Counted from the stretch's first letter, positions 1 through 6,916 are shown. The stretch is 35,177 bases of DNA from Bacteroidales bacterium (GCA_017521245.1 JAFXDI010000001.1:1-35177); one strand, 5' to 3'. Translations and numbers: made by a program. Notes: generated by a model from the letters alone, not told the origin.

Positions 1-95
1 AATCCATTTTATGTTGTATACTCTTAAACTCCTCCCCTCAAGTAGGGGAGGTGGCTGTAAGTCGGAGGGGTAATAAACTGAGAGCCTCCAATGTT

Positions 96-125
96 GTAGG
101 GACTTGGCCGCCACGTCCGCAAAAA
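96..125 (+). repeat. GTAG-headed REP-like element, variant core
   Basis: The element starts with GTAG and then reads GGAC, an 11-nt core containing GGCCGCC, GTCC, GC and an A run. It has the same outer frame as the elements at 141 and 275 but a different inside. The GCCACGTC segment also occurs in the elements at 15634 and 30743, so this copy links the two subgroups. Confidence 0.6.
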
Positions 126-140
126 CGGGTATCAAAAGTA

Positions 141-168
141 GTAGGGACAGAGCATGCTCTGTCCGCCA
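141..168 (+). repeat. GTAG-headed REP-like element with perfect palindrome
   Basis: GTAG is followed at once by a perfect 20-nt palindrome at 145-164 (half-site GGACAGAGCA), then GCCA. The same 28 nt recur exactly at 275-302. A GTAG tetranucleotide 5' of a palindrome is the published layout of REP sequences handled by RAYT transposases. Assigning this copy to that system is inference. Confidence 0.7.
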
Positions 169-274
169 ATGGATTACGTAATCCATTTTATGTTGTATAC
201 TCTTAAACACCTCCCCTCATGTAGGGGAGGTGGCTGTAAGTCGGAGGGGTAATAAACTGAGAGCCACCCAAGCA

Positions 275-302
275 GTAGGGACAGAGCATGCTCTGTCCGC
301 CA
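275..302 (+). repeat. GTAG-headed REP-like element, second exact copy
   Basis: This is an exact 28-nt repeat of 141-168, with the perfect palindrome at 279-298. It ends 6 nt before the left arm of the terminator at 309. Confidence 0.7.
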
Positions 303-308
303 AAATAG

Positions 309-342
309 AAAAATGGTTGTCCTTTTGAGGGCAACCATTTTT
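309..342 (+). terminator. Rho-independent terminator, probably of a gene left of the window
   Basis: Arms of about 14 nt (AAAAATGGTTGTCC and GGGCAACCATTTTT, one G-T pair) flank the loop TTTTGA, and the 3' arm ends in T residues. No gene in the window lies directly upstream, so the hairpin probably ends a transcript starting before position 1. Confidence 0.7.
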
Positions 343-445
343 ATTGTCTAATTAGTCCAATAAGTCTAATTAGTCTAATTGGTCCAATAACTAATTCCTA
401 ACAGCCAACAACTAACTCCTAATTCCTAACTCCTCATTCCTAATT
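343..445. repeat. Degenerate tandem spacer of TCTAATTAG and CTAACAACTAA words
   Basis: This low-complexity spacer is made of short words such as AGTCTAATT, GGTCCAATAA, CTAATTCC and CCAACAACTAA. Related words recur at 2650, 6900, 10755, 15951, 16000, 32334 and 33553. It has no coding potential. Confidence 0.6.
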
Positions 446-458
446 AAAATAAAACCCC

Positions 459-466
459 TATCTTTG
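459..466 (+). promoter_or_regulatory. Bacteroidota -7 box (TATCTTTG) for the sialidase gene
   Basis: The octamer matches TAnnTTTG exactly and lies 31 nt before the ATG at 498. No clear TTTG -33 element is seen upstream. Confidence 0.55.
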
Positions 467-497
467 TAAAAAAATAAACATTATAAAAAACAATAAT

Positions 498-2060
498 ATG
501 AGAAGGTGCTTTTTTATACTATCAACACTCTCGCTACTACTATTGGTGGCATGCACAAAATCGCAAGTAACTGTTACCTCAAATCAGTTATACTATAATC
601 AATACGTAGGCAAAGGAACATCTGATGAACCTTTCGGCAGGGTTATGATGACGGTTGCCGAGAGCAAAGCAAAGGTTAATGACATTACAATTGATTTTAG
701 CGGAACATCTGCTCTTGCCGATATAAAAAGTGTAAAACTGTTTGCTACTGCCGATACTGTTTTTTGTGATGCCTTACTTTTGGGTGAGATCTCCACTCCT
801 TCAACTGCTACGGTTGTTATGCCTATTGGTGAGAAAATGCCTATTGGCAATCACGTATTATGGCTCACTTGTGATGTTAGGGAGGAGGCTTGTGAGGGAA
901 ACTCGATTACTGCTATGCCAACCTCTATTGCAATTGACGGGTGTGCATACCCCTTAGAGGCTACAAACTGCAAGAGGGATGTTCTTTTGGCATACAGCAT
1001 AGTGTATGACTTAAATCAAGATGGCTCAAAATATTATCGTATTCCTGCATTGGTAACTGCCCCTGATGGTGCGTTGGTTGCCATATCTGATAAGCGCGGA
1101 GATATTCTGACAGATCTGCCCAATACTATAAGTATTGTTTCTCGTCGCAGTACCGATGGCGGTAGAACGTGGGAGGCTGCTGTTACTGTTGCTCGTGGCG
1201 ATTCGCTCACTGGTAAAAAGTATGGCGATGCTGCTGTTGTTACCGATTTTGTAAACAATAAAATTGTTGCTGTGTTTGTGGGTGATAAAGGCTTATGGGA
1301 CTCAACTGCCGAAGAGCCTCAACGTCTCTATCTCTCGGAGAGTTACGATTCGGGCAAAACTTGGAGCGAGCCTCGCGATATTACCGAGCAAGTTTATAAA
1401 GGTGTGTATGGCCACAGGGCAGGGCATGGAATGTTTGCAGGCTCGGGACACGCATTGCAGTTGGAGAGTGGACGTTTGATGTTTGTTGTGGCTGCACGTC
1501 ACTCAGCAAAACCCTATCAGTCGTTGCATAACTATGCGGTCTATTCTGATGACTTTGGTAAGACATGGAAAGTGTCACAAAACTCGCCAACACCTTCGCC
1601 ATCAAACAGGGGCGATGAGGCAAAGGTTGTGGAGTTGGCTAACGGAGATATTTTAATGAGTATTCGTAATCCCGAAAAGGGTTATCGAAAGTTTGCCATA
1701 TCAAAAACCAAAGGAGAAACGTGGCATCCTGCTTACGTGTCGGATAACCTCATTGAACCAGCCTGCGATGGTGATATTTTGCGTTACACCTATGGTGGAA
1801 AGGATTTGTTGATACACTCTGTTCCCGCAAGTAAAACCGACCGAGAGAATGTTACTATATATATCAGCACCGACAATGGTAAAACATGGGATGTGAAACG
1901 CCAATTGGTTGATGGTATGAGTGCATACTCTTCACTAACCATTCTGCCTGACGGAACAATAGGCTGTTTGGTTGAGGTGGGCAGACACGTTGAGCCTACC
2001 GATATTGGTATGCGTATGATATATTATAACTTCTCGTTAGACTGGATTTTTAATAAATAG
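498..2060 (+). CDS. Exo-alpha-sialidase (neuraminidase), GH33-like lipoprotein
   Basis: The product should cleave terminal sialic acid from host glycoconjugates at the cell surface or in the periplasm. A lipobox (LVAC, Cys19) follows a short hydrophobic stretch, so it is a lipoprotein. Residues about 22-160 form an N-terminal beta domain as in Bacteroides NanH-type enzymes. The catalytic propeller carries the YRIP motif (R181) and Asp-box repeats near 219 (STDGGRTW), 283 (YDSGKTW), 351 (DDFGKTW), 403 (weak, KGETW) and 458 (TDNGKTW). Likely catalytic residues are E373, R390, R449 and Y477. The length of 520 aa is normal. No sialate lyase, epimerase or transporter lies nearby, so released sialic acid may be used through another locus or by neighbouring bacteria. 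Start and lipobox agree. Substrate linkage cannot be read from the sequence. Confidence 0.92.
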   Translation: MRRCFFILSTLSLLLLVACTKSQVTVTSNQLYYNQYVGKGTSDEPFGRVMMTVAESKAKVNDITIDFSGTSALADIKSVKLFATADTVFCDALLLGEISTPSTATVVMPIGEKMPIGNHVLWLTCDVREEACEGNSITAMPTSIAIDGCAYPLEATNCKRDVLLAYSIVYDLNQDGSKYYRIPALVTAPDGALVAISDKRGDILTDLPNTISIVSRRSTDGGRTWEAAVTVARGDSLTGKKYGDAAVVTDFVNNKIVAVFVGDKGLWDSTAEEPQRLYLSESYDSGKTWSEPRDITEQVYKGVYGHRAGHGMFAGSGHALQLESGRLMFVVAARHSAKPYQSLHNYAVYSDDFGKTWKVSQNSPTPSPSNRGDEAKVVELANGDILMSIRNPEKGYRKFAISKTKGETWHPAYVSDNLIEPACDGDILRYTYGGKDLLIHSVPASKTDRENVTIYISTDNGKTWDVKRQLVDGMSAYSSLTILPDGTIGCLVEVGRHVEPTDIGMRMIYYNFSLDWIFNK

Positions 2061-2084
2061 AACGTACTATTAAAAAATTTGTAG

Positions 2085-2092
2085 TATCTTCG
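2085..2092 (+). promoter_or_regulatory. Variant -7 box (TATCTTCG) just before the LOG-family gene
   Basis: TATCTTCG followed by CA lies only 8 nt before the ATG at 2101. If functional, transcription would start at or within a few bases of the start codon, giving a nearly leaderless mRNA. The same TATCTTCGCA decamer recurs at 16989 (minus strand) and 34911. Confidence 0.4.
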
Positions 2093-2100
2093 CAAATAGT

Positions 2101-2649
2101 ATGATAAATAGCATTGGAATATTCTGCTCCTCTTACGTTGATATTGAGGAATCGTTTTTTGATGATGCCCGATTGTTGGCTGCGTGGATTGGCTCTAATA
2201 AAAAGAATTTGGTCTATGGCGGTACCAACAAAGGAATGATGAACGTTTTTGCAGAGACGGTAAAGGCGAGCGGTGGTACGGTTACTGGAGTTATCCCTCA
2301 AACTATTATTGATAGAGGGTTTGCTTTTAAGGCTCTTGATAAGATGGTTGTTACAACATCGTTGAGCGAGCGAAAAGATTTGCTAATATCAAACTCCGAC
2401 ATTATAATTGCTATGCCCGGTGGCTTTGGTACTTTGGATGAGGCTTTCTCTACCATTGCACAACGCAAATTGGGATTTCATGATAAGGAGCTGATATTTT
2501 GCAACACTAACGGAATTTTTGATGAGTTGATAGCATGCCTTGAGAAACTATACTCCTCAAAGTTTGCTCCAACAGTATATAAAGAGTATTATAAAGTATT
2601 TAACTCAGCACAAGAGTGTATTGAGTATTTAAAAGAACTTGAAGATTAG
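2101..2649 (+). CDS. LOG-family protein (TIGR00730), putative cytokinin riboside 5'-monophosphate phosphoribohydrolase
   Basis: This is a Rossmann-like protein of 182 aa, the usual size for the LOG or so-called lysine decarboxylase-like family. The signature PGGFGTLDE is at residues 106-114, with a preceding SERKDLL segment near 89-95 that contains the conserved Arg-Lys. Characterised LOG proteins hydrolyse the N-glycosidic bond of adenosine-type nucleoside monophosphates, and bacterial homologues may act on purine nucleotides in general. The enzyme is cytosolic with no signal peptide. It begins 40 nt after the sialidase and ends 21 nt before the kdsD-like gene, so it may be cotranscribed with that gene. 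The physiological substrate is unknown. Confidence 0.88.
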   Translation: MINSIGIFCSSYVDIEESFFDDARLLAAWIGSNKKNLVYGGTNKGMMNVFAETVKASGGTVTGVIPQTIIDRGFAFKALDKMVVTTSLSERKDLLISNSDIIIAMPGGFGTLDEAFSTIAQRKLGFHDKELIFCNTNGIFDELIACLEKLYSSKFAPTVYKEYYKVFNSAQECIEYLKELED

Positions 2650-2670
2650 TCTAATAACTAACACCTGAAT

Positions 2671-3282
2671 ATGAAATCAGAAGAGATAAAAGAGTTGCTT
2701 CAGAGCGAGGCTCAAGCAATATTGAATATACCTGTTACAGACAATTTTGAGAAAGCAATTAATTTAATTGTTGAACAAGTGAACAAAAAGGGTGGTAAAC
2801 TTGTTACAAGTGGTATGGGTAAGGCAGGACAAATTGCAATGAACATTGCCACTACGTTCTGTTCAACAGGAACACCTGCAATATTTCTTCATCCAAGTGA
2901 GGCTCAACATGGAGATCTTGGTGTTATTCAAGAGAACGACATAATGTTGGTTATCTCAAACTCAGGTAAAACACGTGAGATATTGGAACTGTTGATATTG
3001 GCTTCGCGTCTTCGTCCCGAGCTTAAATATATTGTTATTACCGGTAACAACGATGGCGAGTTGGCAAAACGTGCCGATGTGTGTCTATATACAGGAAATC
3101 CTGCTGAGGTTTGCCCATTGGGATTGACACCTACCACCTCAACAACAATGATGACCGTAATAGGTGATATATTGGTTGTTGGAACAATGAAAGCAATAGG
3201 CTTTACAAAAGAGAAGTATGCACTTCGCCACCATGGAGGCTATTTAGGAGTGCTTTCACGCGGAGAAGAGGAACAGAATTAA
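2671..3282 (+). CDS. kdsD: D-arabinose-5-phosphate isomerase, SIS domain only
   Basis: The protein converts ribulose 5-phosphate to arabinose 5-phosphate, the first step of Kdo synthesis for lipopolysaccharide. Family motifs visible are SGMGKAGQIA near 47, HPSEAQHGDLGV near 74, SNSGKTREIL near 96, PTTSTTMMTVIGD near 153 and HHGGYLG near 188. At 203 aa it contains only the SIS domain and lacks the two C-terminal CBS domains of E. coli KdsD (about 328 aa). Single-domain forms are known in Bacteroidota, so this is not necessarily a truncation. It follows the LOG gene by 21 nt and precedes the PfkB kinase by 38 nt, consistent with an operon. The GutQ/KpsF paralogues cannot be separated by sequence alone, so the symbol is provisional. 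Confidence 0.85.
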   Translation: MKSEEIKELLQSEAQAILNIPVTDNFEKAINLIVEQVNKKGGKLVTSGMGKAGQIAMNIATTFCSTGTPAIFLHPSEAQHGDLGVIQENDIMLVISNSGKTREILELLILASRLRPELKYIVITGNNDGELAKRADVCLYTGNPAEVCPLGLTPTTSTTMMTVIGDILVVGTMKAIGFTKEKYALRHHGGYLGVLSRGEEEQN

Positions 3283-3320
3283 CAAACGAATCTTTGTTAG
3301 CTAACACAAACAACTGCATA

Positions 3321-4223
3321 ATGCAAAAGGTTATTGGTATAGGAGAGACCGTTTACGATATAGTTTTTAAAAACGGAGTGCCCACAAAGGGTGTGCCTGG
3401 TGGTAGCGTATTTAATGCAATGATAACACTTGGCCGTTTAGGCGTTCCTGCTCACTTTATCTCAGAGGTGGGTAACGACTCTGTTGGTAAGAGCATAATA
3501 TCGTTTATGCAAGAGAATGGTTTAGACACCACAAGTGTTGATATGTTTTGTGACGGACAAACTGCACTATCATTGGCATTCCTAAACGAAAATAACGATG
3601 CACAATATACATTCTACACCAACTATCCCGATACTCGTTTGAGTGTAGTGTGGCCAAGAATTGATCCTAATGATGTTTTTCTATTAGGTTCGTTCTATGC
3701 TCTTAATCCCGACATACGTCCAAAGATATTGGAGTTCTTGGAGTATGCCCGAGAGCGAGAAACAATTATATATTATGATCCAAACTTTCGTAAATCGCAC
3801 GCTGATAAGGCAATACAGATGATGCCTTCGCTATTGGAGAACTTTGAGTTTGCCGATATTGTGAGAGGCTCAAGCGAAGACTTCTTCTATCTTTTTGGCG
3901 AGACAGATGCCGAGAAGATATATCGCAACAGAATAAGTTTCTATTGCCCAATTTTCATATACACTGCCGCTGCTAATGGCGTTGAGTTATTTACTCCACA
4001 AGGGCACCGTCACTATGATAGTGCAAATATTACCCCCATTAGCACCATTGGAGCAGGAGATAACTTTAATGCAGGAGTTATTTATGGTATCACAAAAGAG
4101 GGTGTTACTCGCGATGAGATACTCACCCTGCCTCTTGACCGCTGGGACAAAATAATTTCGTATGCACTCGACTTCTCAACCGAAGTGTGTATGTCGTACG
4201 AGAATTATATATCAAAAAGATAG
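3321..4223 (+). CDS. PfkB-family carbohydrate kinase (fructokinase-like)
   Basis: This is a ribokinase-fold sugar kinase of 300 aa. The N-terminal GIGETVYDI segment and the GVPGGSVFNAM substrate loop (residues 24-34) are typical, and the C-terminal GAGDNFNAG motif at 244-252 supplies the anion hole and the catalytic Asp (D247). The ATG at 3321 is preferred over an upstream in-frame TTG at 3294, because the family begins directly with a beta strand (here QKVIGIG) and the extra nine residues would be unstructured. The gene ends an apparent operon and is followed by a strong terminator at 4261. Fructose is the likeliest substrate by resemblance, but other ketoses or nucleosides cannot be excluded. 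Confidence 0.87.
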   Translation: MQKVIGIGETVYDIVFKNGVPTKGVPGGSVFNAMITLGRLGVPAHFISEVGNDSVGKSIISFMQENGLDTTSVDMFCDGQTALSLAFLNENNDAQYTFYTNYPDTRLSVVWPRIDPNDVFLLGSFYALNPDIRPKILEFLEYARERETIIYYDPNFRKSHADKAIQMMPSLLENFEFADIVRGSSEDFFYLFGETDAEKIYRNRISFYCPIFIYTAAANGVELFTPQGHRHYDSANITPISTIGAGDNFNAGVIYGITKEGVTRDEILTLPLDRWDKIISYALDFSTEVCMSYENYISKR

Positions 4224-4260
4224 TTTCTCAGTTTTTGTTTGTTATTAGCCTAATTGGATA

Positions 4261-4293
4261 AAAAAAGTTTGCATTTGTGCAAACCTTTTTTTT
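4261..4293 (+). terminator. Strong Rho-independent terminator after the kinase gene
   Basis: An A run leads into GTTTGCA, loop TTTG, TGCAAAC, C and seven T residues. The A and T runs extend the stem, so the hairpin could act in both directions. Confidence 0.9.
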
Positions 4294-4317
4294 GCAGACA
4301 GAGCGTGCACTGTTCTA
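4290..4317 (-). repeat. GTAG-headed REP-like element, minus orientation
   Basis: On the minus strand this reads GTAG, then AACAGTGCACGCTCTGTC, then TGC and an A run. It matches the frame and most of the core of the elements at 141 and 275, with several substitutions. It is a decayed copy in inverted orientation, adjacent to the terminator and about 130 nt from the transposase gene. Confidence 0.55.
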
Positions 4318-4337
4318 CTTGCTTATGATATTCTCAT

Positions 4338-4438
4338 TTGTCTGAAAGACAATGTTGAGCAAAGCGAAACTACGTAATAACCGCGGACAAAGTCCGTGGT
4401 TATTGATGTTTATTCTTCCTCCGTCTGCAAAGACGGGA
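4338..4438 (+). repeat. RAYT-flanking hairpin repeat, copy 1 (partial)
   Basis: This stretch of 101 nt is repeated at 5007-5107 and 5308-5407. It contains GTCT-GAA-AGAC (4340-4350), a 13-bp stem with an AAA loop (4376-4404, GGAC-AAA-GTCC at its tip) and CCGTCT-GCAA-AGACGG (4421-4436). The copy stops 6 nt before the transposase stop codon, while the other two copies continue for about 120 nt more. The transposase unit therefore appears to interrupt or replace the right half of this copy. Confidence 0.85.
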
Positions 4439-4444
4439 AATTAT

Positions 4445-4891
4445 TTATTGGGGGAAATATGGTTCGTTTGGAGATACGCCCATTTCAATTAACCAATCTC
4501 TGTATTCATCTCTAAAAGAAATCTTTTTATGATGCTCTTTCTGATTGGTTATATAATTAATAACTATGGGTATCTCTTTTGAGGAATATGAAAATGCGGC
4601 ATACCCCTCTTCCCAACCTTGCCATTTGGGAATTATATTGTTTTGAGAAATAATAAAACTTGATTCTTGTTTTAATTTCTTTACAAAATTAGAGAGACTT
4701 AATTTGGAGGATATATCAACTAATATGTGAATATGATCAGGCATACCTCCAATTCTATAAGTATGACCACCATATCCATTTATAAGGTCATATATAATTT
4801 TGTATATATTTCGTTCAATCTCTAAAGAGATTAACTTTTCTCTCTCTCTTGTGCTGAATACAATGTGATAAACGGATTGGGTGAAACTCAT
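4445..4891 (-). CDS. Y1 (HUH) tyrosine transposase, IS200/REP-associated type (RAYT-like)
   Basis: At 148 aa this is a single-domain Y1 transposase. The HUH metal-binding motif is H53-I-H55 in MPDHIHILVD. The catalytic tyrosine is probably Y113 in INYITNQKEHH, with Q117 as a likely metal ligand. No partner tnpB or iscB gene lies beside it, so it is a solitary tnpA-like gene, as are RAYTs. Its ends are not simple inverted repeats. Instead it is surrounded by hairpin repeats (4338, 5007, 5308) and GTAG-headed palindromes, the classic neighbourhood of RAYTs. The frame is intact, both motifs are present and a consensus promoter precedes it, so it is probably expressed and active. An ordinary IS200-type element is the alternative. 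Confidence 0.9.
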   Translation of the reverse strand: MSFTQSVYHIVFSTREREKLISLEIERNIYKIIYDLINGYGGHTYRIGGMPDHIHILVDISSKLSLSNFVKKLKQESSFIISQNNIIPKWQGWEEGYAAFSYSSKEIPIVINYITNQKEHHKKISFRDEYRDWLIEMGVSPNEPYFPQ

Positions 4892-4908
4892 AACTTACAG
4901 TTTATTTA

Positions 4909-4939
4909 CAAAGATAAATTTTATTTTATTCTTATCAAA
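4909..4939 (-). promoter_or_regulatory. Consensus Bacteroidota promoter for the transposase
   Basis: On the minus strand, TTTG (4939-4936) is followed after 19 nt by TATCTTTG (4916-4909), which lies 17 nt before the start codon. Both boxes and the spacing match consensus. Confidence 0.75.
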
Positions 4940-4950
4940 ATTATACGTGG

Positions 4951-4987
4951 AGGTGTTTCCCTCTTTGCGGACATTGGAAGAACACCT
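4951..4987. repeat. Inverted repeat upstream of the transposase
   Basis: The arms AGGTGTT (4951-4957) and AACACCT (4981-4987) enclose a core containing TTTCC, CTTTGCGGAC and GGAA. Its position just outside the promoter makes it a candidate for the element end recognised by the transposase, which is inference. Confidence 0.4.
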
Positions 4988-5006
4988 CAATTATATTAGG
5001 ATAAAG

Positions 5007-5239
5007 TTGTCTGAAAGACAATGTTGAGCAAAGCGAAACTACGTAATAGCCGCGGACAAAGTCCGTGGTTATTGATGTTTATTCTTCCCCCGTCTGCAAA
5101 GACGGGATACTCTATATTTTACTGCTTGGGTGGCACGTTTCCCGTCTTTCAGACGGTGGGTATGGTTGCTCTCCTTTCCGTAGGTTTGAAAACCTACGGC
5201 TATTAAGTAGGAGAACAAGTTCTCCCCTGTCTTCCAGAC
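5007..5239 (+). repeat. RAYT-flanking hairpin repeat, copy 2 (full)
   Basis: This full-length copy carries in order GTCT-GAA-AGAC, the 13-bp AAA-loop stem (5045-5073), CCGTCT-GCAA-AGACGG (about 5090-5105), CCGTCT-TTC-AGACGG (5142-5156), a 22-nt palindrome with arms CCGTAGGTT and AACCTACGG (5178-5199), GTAG followed by GAGAAC-AA-GTTCTC (5207-5224) and GTCT-TCC-AGAC (5229-5239). Small open frames across the repeat lack any family resemblance and are treated as non-coding. Confidence 0.85.
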
Positions 5240-5307
5240 GTGGAAAAGTTACTTTAAAATAAAACCCCACAATTATAAAACAGAGTGAGAACTTGGGTTA
5301 CTATCAT

Positions 5308-5539
5308 TTGTCTGAAAGACAATGTTGAGCAAAGCGAAACTACGAATAGCCACGGACAAAGTCCGTGGTTATTGATGTTTATTCTTCCTCCGTCTGCAAA
5401 GACGGGACCTCTATGTTTTACTGCTTGGGTGGTACGTTTCCCGTCTTTCCGACGGAGAGGATGAGGGACCTCTTTTCCGTAGGTTTGAAAACCTACGGCT
5501 ATTAAGTAGGAGAACAAGTTCTCCCAGGTCTTTCAGACC
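5308..5539 (+). repeat. RAYT-flanking hairpin repeat, copy 3 (full)
   Basis: This copy is offset 301 nt from copy 2 with the same order of hairpins. They lie at 5345-5373 (AAA loop), about 5390-5405, 5441-5455, 5477-5498, 5509-5524 and 5527-5539 (GGTCT-TTC-AGACC). It has one single-base deletion relative to the others at about 5344. Substitutions in the stems largely keep the pairing. Confidence 0.85.
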
Positions 5540-5798
5540 AATCCTGTTACATATGGTAGTATGTTCATCTATCTTTTAGACAAATGATAAATTTTACAAA
5601 TATTTACTAAACTCGGTATATTTTCACAAATTACAACAATTTTCAGTTATTTTTATATATAAATGATTGTTGTGCTATGTACTATATATCTCTTTATGTA
5701 ATATATTTGCAAAGGTAATTTCAGACTCTATAAAAGAGAAATTAGACACTTTAAAATAGAACTCTGAAAAATAAGAAATATATAAATACCTTTTGCCG
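5540..5798. other. AT-rich intergenic stretch
   Basis: The sequence between the last hairpin repeat and the lipoprotein gene is strongly AT-rich. I see no convincing gene, terminator or full promoter here. The short open frames in it are low-complexity. Confidence 0.5.
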
Positions 5799-6884
5799 AT
5801 GATAAAAAAAATACCCCTTGCTATAATAACAATTATCATTCTGTTTTTGTTCTCTGCCTGTTTTTCGCATACACACGACTCTAACGTGTCGTGCGACATT
5901 ACTATGGATAATGAGTATATCATCAAGTGGGAAATATTTCCAAAGGCAGAGGGTAAGGTAAAGATATATGTTTCTGACTCTCCCGATAACTTTGATACTT
6001 GGCAAGATCCTGTTTCGGTTGTCGATGCTGATGATGGTGTTGCGGTTTTTCCTACACCTGATCCCCTAAAACGTCACTATTTTCTGCTCGATTTTAATAA
6101 CTGTTTCTCTCGTATTGTTGCTGCTCGTGCATCGTACATTAGAAGTGCATACGACTTCCGCGATATGGGTGGATATTCGGGTATATCTGGTAAGAAAACA
6201 AAGTGGGGAATGATTTACAGAACTGGTCCTTTGGATACTCTTTCTACTGTTGATATTCAGCGTGTTAAAAATATTGCACCCAAAACAATTATAGAGTATC
6301 GCGATAAGAATGAGTGTAGATATTCTGCATCGGAGTTAGGCGTGGAGAATGTTGTTTATATGCCTTATGTTTCGTTTGATGTTGACTCTATTATTAAAAG
6401 GGTTTATCAAGGCGATTTCACATCACAAGATGCTCGTGCGGTTATTAACGATTATTACTTCTCGGCTCTTACCGATGATGCAAAGCAGTGCTTTTCTCAA
6501 CTCTTTGATGTTTTGCAAGATGAAGCAAACTATCCTGTAATCTTATCATCGCACTATGGAAAGGGTTGTAGCGACTTGGCTTCATTGTTTATCCTCTATT
6601 CGTTAGGTGTGGCTATTGATGAAGTTTATGAAGATTATACTTGGGCAAATAAGTATTTCTGCAAAGGGCGTATAATGTCAAAAATATCGCATCTGCCAAC
6701 GGATGTTCGTGAGGCTGTTGCTTCGGTAATCCACAATAACCATCGCGATATTGCAAATGTTATAAATGCTCTTGAAGTTACTTATGGCTCTATTGATGCC
6801 TTTATGATTGATAGTCTTAATCTGTCACTTGATAAACGCAAAAATATCCACAAAATATTGTTGGTTGATGAGTCGGAACTTTAG
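5799..6884 (+). CDS. Lipoprotein of the tyrosine phosphatase superfamily (Y_phosphatase3-like) with a degenerate active site
   Basis: The protein has 361 aa with a lipobox (FSAC, Cys21) after a hydrophobic segment. Residues about 27-112 form an N-terminal beta-rich region. From about 117 the protein resembles secreted bacterial tyrosine phosphatases of the PtpB/Y_phosphatase3 family: FRDMGGYSG (120-128), WGMIYRTGPL (136-145) and TIIEYRDKNE (163-172, the family's DLR element). The P-loop, normally HC-x5-R, is here SSHYGKGCS (250-258), so Ser stands where the nucleophilic Cys is expected and Cys where the Arg is expected. The reading frame is otherwise intact. It is probably a pseudophosphatase or ligand-binding relative. 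The ATG at 5799 is chosen over an in-frame TTG two codons upstream. Confidence 0.75.
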   Translation: MIKKIPLAIITIIILFLFSACFSHTHDSNVSCDITMDNEYIIKWEIFPKAEGKVKIYVSDSPDNFDTWQDPVSVVDADDGVAVFPTPDPLKRHYFLLDFNNCFSRIVAARASYIRSAYDFRDMGGYSGISGKKTKWGMIYRTGPLDTLSTVDIQRVKNIAPKTIIEYRDKNECRYSASELGVENVVYMPYVSFDVDSIIKRVYQGDFTSQDARAVINDYYFSALTDDAKQCFSQLFDVLQDEANYPVILSSHYGKGCSDLASLFILYSLGVAIDEVYEDYTWANKYFCKGRIMSKISHLPTDVREAVASVIHNNHRDIANVINALEVTYGSIDAFMIDSLNLSLDKRKNIHKILLVDESEL

Positions 6885-6916
6885 GTCTTGGCCACCTTTG
6901 TCTAACAACTAACAAC

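Larger units (their letters stand above)
1..302 (+). repeat. Duplicated palindrome-rich intergenic repeat
   Basis: Positions 1-86 and 180-265 are near-identical direct copies, differing at only a few bases. Each carries a strong hairpin with 8-bp arms CCTCCCCT and AGGGGAGG (31-51 and 210-230) around a 5-nt loop that differs in one base (CAAGT versus CATGT). Each copy is followed by a GTAG-headed palindromic element. The unit therefore recurs with an offset of 179 nt. No plausible gene is present. The left edge is cut by the window, so a further copy upstream is possible. Confidence 0.85.

Noticed and set aside
498..4223. A sialic acid catabolic operon
   Set aside because: Only a sialidase is recognisable. 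No sialate lyase, epimerase, ManNAc kinase or transporter is present, and the neighbours relate to Kdo synthesis and general sugar phosphorylation.
5021..5262. Open frames of 61-65 codons across the hairpin repeat at 5007-5239, and one of 87 codons on the minus strand at 5254-5517
   Set aside because: They run through palindromic non-coding repeats, have no family resemblance, and the repeat unit varies by a frame-shifting deletion between copies.
4384..5400. CRISPR array, because repeats recur near the transposase
   Set aside because: The repeats are long (over 100-220 nt), internally palindromic and few, with no regular short spacers and no cas genes.
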